DNA from: Forficula auricularia
Lineage: Eukaryota; Arthropoda; Insecta; Dermaptera; Forficulidae
Direction of reading: 5' to 3'
NCBI GenBank assembly: GCA_024734495.1
Contig: JALMQS010000085.1
Coordinates: 21,450,630-21,514,629 of the forward strand
DNA: 64,000 nucleotides
Numbering within the stretch: position 1 is the stretch's first letter; each line of letters opens with the position of its first letter. The notes beneath the pieces are model-generated. The model was not told the DNA's origin and made no database searches. It saw only the letters and a program-made list of their open reading frames with translations. A program made the position numbers and the translations under genes. Shown piece after piece: positions 56,122-64,000 of the stretch.

Positions 56122-56470
56122 TGATTTTTTTTTTTTAATGCAATCGAATGCAAGAAGGGGTGCACCAGTAAAGATGTAGCCCCCTATGGATCTCGAAAGA
56201 CCCTTGCATTACCGAAGAGAAGGAAAGTTGATTAAGTGAGAGGGTGTAGACATAGGTGTCTATGCACCCTGGTTTTGAAGGTTTGAAGATCATAGGTGCT
56301 GGGAAAGATAGAGGCTGGGAGAGAGTTCCAGTTCCTTGAAGTCATGGGGATATATGAATTCGCGAATGAAGTGGTCCGGCACTTTTCTAATTTGACCGCG
56401 AAAGAGTGTTGGGAGTCGGCAAAACGTGTGCTGCGTGCAAAGTATGCTTTGGGGGGAATTATTGATTTTA
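56122..56470 (-). mobile_element. LINE 3' end (family of 40726-40945)
   Basis: A-rich tail at 56126-56138 (T run on plus), then AATGCAATCGAATGCAAGAA matching the nested copy at 40.9 kb. Longer at its 5' side. Confidence 0.75.
56232..56470 (-). pseudogene. C-terminus of a LINE reverse-transcriptase ORF
   Basis: Minus frame KAYFARSTRFADSQHSF, AVKLEKCRTTSFANSYIPMT, SRNWNSLPASIFPSTYDLQT, FKTRVHRHLCLHPLT then stop. The WNSLP...F...Y.L..FK.RV.RHL ending is the usual C-terminus of several insect non-LTR reverse-transcriptase ORFs (CR1/Jockey-like groups). Upstream of about 56470 similarity is lost, so only the last 75-80 residues remain. The position just upstream of the 3' UTR and A-tail fits. A shorter fragment of the same ORF end (YDLQTFKTRVHRH equivalent) is seen at 40.78 kb in the nested insertion. 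No catalytic residues are included, so clade is uncertain. Confidence 0.7.
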
Positions 56471-56529
56471 TAACTAAAATTTCTATTACTAAAACTATAT
56501 ATTTTTGATTTAGACTTTGTGTCGAGATA

Positions 56530-56770
56530 ATATTGTATTCATTTGAACTCGAATGAAAATGAAAAATCACCAATAGATTTTAAATTAAGAAACATTAAAT
56601 ATATATTAATTAACGAGGCAAATTTGAAATATAAGTGTCAGCTCGGATTTTAAACTGATGGCTCCAATCGATTTTCATTAACCAGGCAAATTTGAAATAT
56701 AATTGTAATTTGGACTCGAATTTTGAAATGAAAGACTCCAATTCATTTTAAATTAAGAAACATTAAATAT
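56530..56770 (+). repeat. Short tandem/dispersed duplications
   Basis: TTTTAAATTAAGAAACATTAAATAT occurs at about 56577 and 56746, and GGCAAATTTGAAATATAA at 56625 and 56685. Confidence 0.6.
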
Positions 56771-57349
56771 GTTGATAATTATTCCTCCCCCCCCCCCTCG
56801 CCATTCAAAAATTAAAGAGGCGAAACTTTTAAGAGACGATGTATTTTCGGTAGTTTACGGGTATACATTTGGAGTGTGGTTTTTAAGAGGAATACAATTT
56901 TTGGACCGGGACGCTGCCCGCCAGGGCTCAGCCCGGAGGGCCGAGCTTCGAGGGCGTGCCGAAGGCACGCACGAAATAGTTCGTCACTTAAGAATCATTT
57001 AAGAACGAGAATTCGAGATAAAAGAAGGGAATGTATATTTTCGCAACATAATTTCAAAAATTAAAAAAATAAATAAATTTAATAAACAAATCTCAAGTAG
57101 ATATAATTAATAATATATGGCATTTTGAAAGTTTTATTAATGGGAAACAATAGTTTTGATATCTAGCGCCTGCTGATGCATCCGCTAATCTGAGCGTTCT
57201 ATTTGAATGCATATTTGCTGATAAGCAGGCGGATTTTTGTTATTTCTAATCAAATGCTATATTTAAATTAGACAAAGGCTTCTGAAAAGTACTTGTGGTA
57301 CAATAAAAATAAATAAATAAATTATTTTGATTAGTAATGTCCATCGATT
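56771..57349. other. No gene; GC-rich hairpin patch 56905-56975
   Basis: GGGCTCAGCCCGGAGGGCC and CGTGCCGAAGGCACG can form hairpins; otherwise AT-rich. The 77-codon frame 56769-57002 has no recognised domain. Confidence 0.35.
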
Positions 57350-57408
57350 AAATTATTAAAGTTGGTATCGGGAAATAAGGACTATATTTTTTATCCATAT
57401 AATTTATG

Positions 57409-58004
57409 GTACCTGGATCAACCGAGCGATGCACGGTAACTCCTGACCCCCCCCCCCCCTCCAGAAACCCCATACCTCGCCCCCACAACTGCATCCCACC
57501 TCCTGCACCTCCCACATCCACCCCCACCTCGCACCCAGTTTTTGCATTTCTATCTTTCTAATGGTCCACATATTATGTGTATATTTGTTTACTCGTACAC
57601 CAGTTTGCCCACATAAATCAGATTTGTTTTCTAAGTTATATAAAACAAAGCCACTTCAACCACTTTATATGTAAACACAACTGTTTTGTTATGATTTGGA
57701 CACCTGTTAATTAAAAACAATCAAAAAATTCCTAATTTTAATATATATATTAATATTTGCTATAACCTATTAGTGGGTTTTAAAATTAAAAAACTAATTA
57801 AAAATAAAACATAATTAAAAAAATTGTAAACAAACTTTTATATTGAGATTTTCATCTATCAATAATTACTTTAATTAAGAAAAAGATCAATTAAGATTAA
57901 ATTGGTCGAGGTCCAGATCTGGCCAGGTCTTTTTCTCATGCTCAAAACTTGTTAATAGAATTTGTTTCATCAAAATCCGTAGAGTCGTTTTCAAAATAGA
58001 ACTA

Positions 58005-58068
<64 letters not shown>

Positions 58069-58095
58069 AATTTTTGCTCGTTTAATAAGAGTAGA
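57409..58095 (-). mobile_element. Helitron, full length (687 bp), boundaries proven by mirror arm
   Basis: GTACCTGGATCAACCGAGCG to CTCGTTTAATAAGAGTAGA. The mirror arm gives AATTTATATTTTATTGCC as the empty site, so the element sits between A (now G at 57408) and T without duplication. C-rich block 57440-57545. (TA)n 58008-58064. Confidence 0.9.
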
Positions 58096-58130
58096 TTTTA
58101 TTGCCAACGTTTCATCAACTTCGTTGACTT

Positions 58131-58424
58131 CTAGTTTTTGAGCTAGCACGTCAAAAATATTTGGTAACGCACAGACTAATTAACTAATAGACTAACAGAC
58201 ATTTTGACAAAACAATTATTACGTCAAAAAATATAATTTTTTCAATGTTCACTTATTGGGGCTTTTTTGTAGAGCGAAATGCCATGGTTTTGCTCGATTT
58301 TTTTAATCGAAATAGTTTCAGCAGTTTTTGAGAGATTTCGAAAAAAAGAAGGAAAAAAACATTTTTTTCATGCACGATTTCAAAACTTGACCATACCCTG
58401 TATGGTAAAGTAAAAAATGACAAA
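58131..58424 (-). mobile_element. Family E head half inserted in palindrome
   Basis: TTTTTGAGCTAGCACGTC to CTTGACCATACCCTGTATGG. Sits next to the hammerhead core of the left arm. Confidence 0.7.
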
Positions 58425-58445
58425 TATGCAAGGAATATAACTATT

Positions 58446-58490
58446 TGAGCCCTGAAAAAGTTAACAAAGTTGCTGAAACGTTGGCAATAA
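58446..58490 (+). ncRNA. Hammerhead-like motif HHR5, damaged
   Basis: CTGAAAA (G8 changed to A), stem GTTAAC/GTTGC, GAAAC, GTT, with helix I GCC/GGC. The left-arm partner (58101-58130) keeps stem TCAAC-GAA-GTTGA and GAAACGTT, but the CTGANGA part is cut off by family E. Confidence 0.45.
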
Positions 58491-58552
58491 AATATAAATT
58501 ATTTGCATAAAAAATATAGTCCTTATTTCCCGATACCAACTTTAATAAATAA

Positions 58553-58716
58553 ATGAATCTAATAATTTTTGTCGTTTTTTTATTTATTTATTTTTATAGT
58601 GGTATGTCCCGGTTGAGTCTTGGGAAAATATGGACAGGGTAGTTATATAGCTCATATTGTATGAAACAAGAAGTGGGCAGAAATTAAACCGAGATATATA
58701 TATATATCGAATTATA
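58553..58716. other. No gene recognised
   Basis: Short spacer. Confidence 0.3.
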
Positions 58717-59091
58717 TCTACTCTTATTAAACTAGCAAAAATTGTACATTTGTTTATATATATATATATATATTTGTATCATTGTTCTATTTTGAAAACG
58801 GCTCTACCGATTTTGATGAAATTCACCGGTTAGGGGGTTTTTGGGGTGACAATTCGATCTGTCACGGTCTCGTCTTCGACAAAATTGTTTTTGATGGGTT
58901 TTATCATAATCCAAATTAATTATTCTCAGGTAGAAAAATTTCATTCTTAAGGTTTTCCTTTTACTATTGTACCCAGACAGACAATGGGTTTGGCTAATTG
59001 TTCTCAAAGGCCTTGAAGAACTATTGTGATTGTGGTGTGTTGTTGTCAAGCATTAACTATAAACCCGAACAAAGCTCGGTCTTCCAGGTAC
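58717..59091 (+). mobile_element. Helitron, short, variant 3' hairpin
   Basis: TCTACTCTTATTAAACTAGC to CCCGAACAAAGCTCGG and TCTTCCAGGTAC. 375 bp, similar in its first 340 bp to 33736-34090. Confidence 0.75.
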
Positions 59092-59471
59092 ATATATATA
59101 AGTATTTGTATTTTTTTTTTTTTATTTTAAAAACGGCTCTAACGATTTTGTTGAAACAAACTCTATTAACAAGTTTTGAGGATGAGAAAGCGATCTTGGT
59201 GCGGGGTGGGGGGTGGATGTGGTTGATGTGGGGGGTGCAGAAGGTGGGGGACAGTGGTGGGGGATCCGGGGGTAGGGCGAAGATTCGAGGGTGGAAGTGG
59301 GGGGTACAGTGGTCGAATACTATATAGATATATTTGTATTTTTTTAATTTGAAAACGGCTCTCAAATAAAAATCGACATTTTTATCAGAATTTTAAATTA
59401 AAAATAATATTAAAATAAAGATTTTAACTGAAGGAAGAAGTTAGCGAGCATCGCTCGGTTCCTCCAGGTAC
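59092..59471 (+). mobile_element. Helitron, 5'-shortened, abutting the previous one
   Basis: Begins directly after GTAC with TA-rich sequence and AAAACGGCTCTAACGATTTT. G-rich block 59195-59315. Ends CCGAGCATCGCTCGGT and TCCTCCAGGTAC. Confidence 0.75.
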
Positions 59472-59479
59472 TCATTATT

Positions 59480-60225
59480 TATTCTTGATGATTTGCTATA
59501 TATACCCGTTTCTGCCCATTTTTTACACCCCAACCTCCGTTACAAATTATATGTATAACTCACCAATTAACAGACTTGATCGACTTGGAACCAAAGTTAG
59601 TTGCCAGGTTGACTTCTTCAGTGATAGTCTGAGAACTTTTAGGTCCAAGCTCTCTAGCATATTATAGTGTGTGTAAATCAAATCTTAATTAATTGGAGTT
59701 AATTGTGTTTTTTGCCATGGTTGATCTAAATGATTTAAATTTATATTTATGTTCTGATATTATGATTTAAATTTATATAATTTATTTTAAGTTTACTTTG
59801 TTTTTATATTTATATTTAATTATATTAGATTTATGTTGTGTTCTGAATTTATATTTTAAATTTATATAAATTGTACTAAGTTTATTTATTGTTTTTTGTA
59901 TTTACTACTTATATTAGATTTATAATCTTGTTCTGAATTTATATTTCAAATTTATATAATTTGTATTAAGTCTATTTATGTTTTTTTTTTTATATTTAAC
60001 TAATAATCTATAATTTTTTTTTTTATACCTTTATCATTGGACTTTGTTTTATAATTATAATATGTTTATGTTATCATCTATCTTTTCCTATTGTCTTTGT
60101 CATTTATACTTTATTTTTATATTATTTTTTTTCTCATACTTTACTATTTATATACATGTACTTGTGATTTGTGAAAAAGGGTGTGACTGCCCGTTAATAA
60201 ATAAATAATAATAAATAATAATATA
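59480..60225 (+). mobile_element. Probable LINE 3' end with long AT-rich UTR
   Basis: The frame ending at 59667 (NRLDRLGTKVSCQVDFFSDS, LRTFRSKLSSIL) looks like a non-LTR RT ORF C-terminus. About 500 bp of TTTATATTTATATT-like repeats follow, then GGGTGTGACTGCCCGTTAAT and an (AATA)n tail at 60195-60225. Confidence 0.5.
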
Positions 60226-60302
60226 TCTCAGTATAATGTTAGTTACATAGGTACACTTTGTGTGTGTGCGTGTCTGTTTACTTTTTTATATATAATCGTA
60301 GC

Positions 60303-60501
60303 ACTTGGAAAGCAATCGGCGTTCGAATTCTCACCCACTATCCATCCTCTCCGGGATGTTCCCCGGGGAGAAATCCTAACCGATGGCGACGTGCACGAAA
60401 CCGTCAGGAATCTTAAGGAGCAACAACTCCTCTTGGCTGCTAAAGACAAAGACAAAGCAAATGATCGCCAGCATCCGACAGACGCTATTTCTATCTATTA
60501 G
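60303..60501 (+). CDS. Possible terminal exon of a host gene, function unknown
   Basis: After a pyrimidine/AT stretch and a plausible acceptor (TATATAATCGTAG, ending 60300-60302), the sequence switches to near-balanced GC. An open frame of about 66 codons then reads through SAFEFSPTIHPLRDVPRGE, ILTDGDVHETVRNLKEQ, QLLLAAKDKDKANDRQ and ISIY, then TAG at 60499-60501. The residue mix is acidic, basic and hydrophobic, unlike the low-complexity shadows elsewhere. It has no second copy in the window. About 200 bp of non-coding sequence follows, with AATAAA near 60703. I recognise no domain. The codon before the acceptor and all upstream exons are outside or unseen. An unrecognised transposon ORF piece is the main alternative. 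Confidence 0.35.
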
Positions 60502-60890
60502 GCAAAAACGACCCGCATACTCTGTGGGTGAATCCCCTTCCCACCCCTCTACAGGACGAATTTCTCGGCAGTTTAATTCTCTATGTATGTGTGCTCAGTG
60601 TGGAACTCGAAGAACTAAGGCGGATGGTGGAGGAGAGCAAACAGAGATTTTGAGAGAGAGCGTCTGTGTTAAGAAACAGATAAATTAAAATTAGGGTCGT
60701 TAAATAAATAATGTTACAAATGTAAACAAGGTAGATAGATCGATATATATCTGTAGCAGGATTATAGAGAGAGAAAAAATAATAGGTATTACTAGACAAG
60801 AAGGTGGAAGATCCACCTATTAGTTAAGTTAAATTGAAAGTTTTGTACTGAGGGTGGTAGAATTTTTATATATTGAAGGAGACAATAAAA
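60502..60890 (+). other. Downstream sequence, possible 3' UTR
   Basis: Follows the candidate stop; AATAAA near 60703. The 101-codon frame 60383-60688 overlaps in another phase and is treated as a shadow. Confidence 0.25.
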
Positions 60891-60923
60891 GAGTGTAGTC
60901 TTCTGCTGGAATTATAAATTTTA

Positions 60924-60977
60924 TTTATAACGAGACTATAGTTTTGGGGACTTGCCCTCTTCATCAGTCTATTACAA
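60924..60977 (-). ncRNA. Hammerhead ribozyme-like motif HHR6
   Basis: On minus: helix I TTGTAAT-A-GA with TC-GTTATAA (9 pairs with two wobbles and one bulge), CTGATGA, stem II around GGGCAAGTCCC, then AAAAC where GAAAC is expected (G12 changed to A), stem III AC-TATA-GT, cleavage triplet GTC. No inverted partner is seen. Confidence 0.5.
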
Positions 60978-61107
60978 TTGATTCACAGGAATTATTGTAT
61001 GAACGGAAAGCTAAAATTTCCACGTGGCTGAGCTAAGAATTGTCATTTATACTTATTTGATTTTTTGTCTGTAGGTGGCGTTAATGAGGTTTTTATTTGC
61101 GTGGCTA

Positions 61108-61387
61108 TTTTTAACCGACTTTAAAAAAAGGAGGAGGTTCTCTATTCGACTGAATTTTTTTTTTGTGCCTATGTTACCTCATATCTCCGCCAATTCTCAA
61201 CCGATTTTGAAATTTTTTTTTGCATTGGGTCCAGTCTAGCTTCCGATTGGTCCCATTTTTTTCGTTTTTTTCATAGGTATTAGACCTTTTTTATTAGGTT
61301 TGTTTAGACCTAACCTCTTTGTTTATGAACAGATTTCGATGGTTCTTTATTTATCCGAAAGGGGTGTCTTAGGGATGGTGTCATATA
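61108..61387 (-). mobile_element. Family A tail only
   Basis: AACCGACTTTAAAAAAAGGA to GGGATGGTGTCATAT; the palindrome part is lost. Confidence 0.8.
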
Positions 61388-61671
61388 TACAAGTTAATGG
61401 TAAAATTTCTTTTTTAAATAACAAAAGGGTAAATATTTAAACTTAGTGGAGGAGAAAAAGGTAGGAAGTCTATTTTGTTTAATTTTGAATGGCCTTCTGA
61501 GAAATGAGGATTTACACTCAGAGTAGGTGTGAGGGGGGGAGAGAAGAATTAATGAAAACATATTTGCAAATATTTAAAGAATGTAATTAATGATTGTACT
61601 TTTCTTAACTTCTAATTGATTATTTAGTATATTCGTTTTATTTGAGAGAGCTATTTTTTTCCATTGACTCT
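61388..61671. other. No gene recognised
   Basis: AT-rich spacer. Confidence 0.3.
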
Positions 61672-61771
61672 AAAAAATCTAAACATAAGCCCTTTCTTTC
61701 AACACACCTCTTCTATTAGCCACCTCGTTCCTTTACATTTCGAAAGAAAGGGCTTACGTTTAGATTTTTTA
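61672..61771. repeat. Short foldback, 30-bp arms
   Basis: AAAAAATCTAAACATAAGCC CTTTCTTTC and its complement flank about 40 bp; it directly abuts the next family A copy. Confidence 0.7.
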
Positions 61772-62403
61772 ACCGACTTCAAAAAAGGAAGAGGTTCTCT
61801 ATTCGACTGAATATTTTTTTTTGTGCCTATGTTACCTCATATCTCCGCCAATTGTCAACCGATTTTGAAAAAAATATTTTGCATTGGGTCCAGTCTAGCT
61901 TCCGATTGGTCCCATTTTTTTTCGTTTTTTTCATAGTTATTAGGCCCTTTTTATTAGGTTTGTTTCGACCTAACCTCTTTGTTTATGAACCGATTTCGAT
62001 GGTTCTTTTTTTATCCGAAAGGGGGTGTCTTAGGGATGGTGTCATATTAATTTGGTCAAGTTCTGATGATATGATCACTATTAATAACATCACTAAAAAG
62101 AGAAAAATAAAAATAATTTTTATAAAAAAATAAAACCGACTTCAAAAAAATTAAATGCAACAAATAAAATACACTAAAAGGTATAAAATAATTATTATCT
62201 TATTTAGTTACAACTAAACGACGAAATATTAACATGAAATTACTTTTTGAAGTTGGTGCCAAACATATACCTTTTATGAATCGCACTCGACGGATCTTAC
62301 TTAGTACGTTTGGCGGGTACGCTCGCTTATAGGTATTGTTTCTTTGGTACCGACTTCAAAAAGTGATTTCATGTTAATATTTCGTCGTTTAGTTGTAACA
62401 ACA
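61770..62403 (-). mobile_element. Family A, standard loop, truncated by the A run
   Basis: Tail from AACCGACTTCAAAAAAGGAA, palindrome from about 62133, loop CATATACCTTTTATGAATCG (standard for reverse orientation). The right arm breaks off at GTCGTTTAGTTGTAAC. Confidence 0.8.

Positions 62404-64000
<1,597 letters not shown>

Larger units (their letters stand above)
57350..58552. repeat. Hammerhead palindrome P5, split by Helitron and family E
   Basis: Left arm 57350-57408 continues at 58096-58130 and mirrors the right arm 58440-58550 (AAAGTTGGTATCGGGAAATA / TATTTCCCGATACCAACTTT; TTTTATTGCCAACGTTTCA / TGAAACGTTGGCAATAAAA). Confidence 0.75.

Noticed and set aside
58008..58064. (TA)n as a regulatory element
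   Set aside because: Simple microsatellite expansion inside a Helitron; the same place is TA-rich in other copies.

Overview
The window looks like repeat-dense, AT-rich insect (at least arthropod) nuclear DNA. The signs are non-LTR retrotransposon fragments of Jockey and RTE type, Tc1/mariner, hAT and PIF/Harbinger DNA transposons, Helitrons with short A/T-rich bodies, DINE-1/Helentron-like interspersed elements, and no operon or prokaryotic gene order. I cannot name the species. No complete host gene is visible. The best host-gene candidate is one possible terminal exon at about 60303-60501.

Most of the window is transposon inserted in transposon. Recurrent families, named here for convenience: family A (palindromic element with ACCGACTTCAAAAA ends and a separate 300-bp tail; copies near 3.4, 8.3, 11.0-12.1, 14.0, 25.3, 35.3, 53.8, 54.7, 61.1 and 61.8 kb); Helitrons with 5' TCTACTCTTATTAAACGAGC, a G-rich block and a 3' hairpin ACCGAGCATCGCTCGGT ending in CCAGGTAC (0.6, 5.0, 6.0, 18.0, 19.6, 29.6, 33.7, 39.4, 42.8, 50.4-51.9, 57.4, 58.7 and 59.1 kb); families D and E (heads TTTACTTTATCC and TTTACTTTACC, each followed by a hairpin, often with internal minisatellites; DINE-1/Helentron-like); family F (TIR ending in CACCCGGTAT, with a helix-turn-helix remnant); and a MITE with CCCAGGTAAC ends.

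The most interesting signal is a set of hammerhead-ribozyme-like motifs (CTGANGA, stem II, GAAA, stem III, UH, closing helix I). They lie inside large palindromes at about 17.0, 23.4, 25.6-26.4, 49.8-50.3 and 57.4-58.5 kb, and once outside a visible palindrome at 60.95 kb. Two palindromes (25.6-26.4 and 49.8-50.3 kb) carry mirror-image copies, and at least three motifs keep the full core. Known Penelope-like retroelements carry hammerheads, so these palindromes are best read as inverted Penelope-type termini without their coding part.

The palindromes also work as built-in empty-site controls. The mirror arm shows exactly where an RTE-like LINE (22452-23364, 12-bp target duplication) and a Helitron (57409-58095, inserted between A and T) landed.

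Layout: 0-9 kb, Helitron, D, E, A and F copies with a GC-richer unpaired patch at 4.4-4.9 kb; 9.0-10.3 kb, degraded Jockey LINE; 10.5-12.2 kb, Tc1 fragment and a 790-bp tandem duplication of family A; 13-21.6 kb, D/E/A/Helitron mixture and a TIR composite; 22.4-26.6 kb, a deep nest (palindrome plus LINE, hAT in hAT, E, A, hammerhead palindrome); 27.3-29.1 kb, mariner-like element; 29.6-39 kb, Helitrons, F, A, E minisatellite; 40.4-45.1 kb, two related RTE LINE copies, one split by another LINE; 45.6-48.8 kb, Tc1-type deletion derivative, minisatellite with Harbinger insertion, D; 49.8-59.5 kb, hammerhead palindromes, Helitrons, E and A; 60.3 kb, possible host exon; 61-62.4 kb, family A. From 62408 to the end the sequence is 371 A residues followed by about 1.2 kb of almost pure G, very probably not genuine chromosome sequence.
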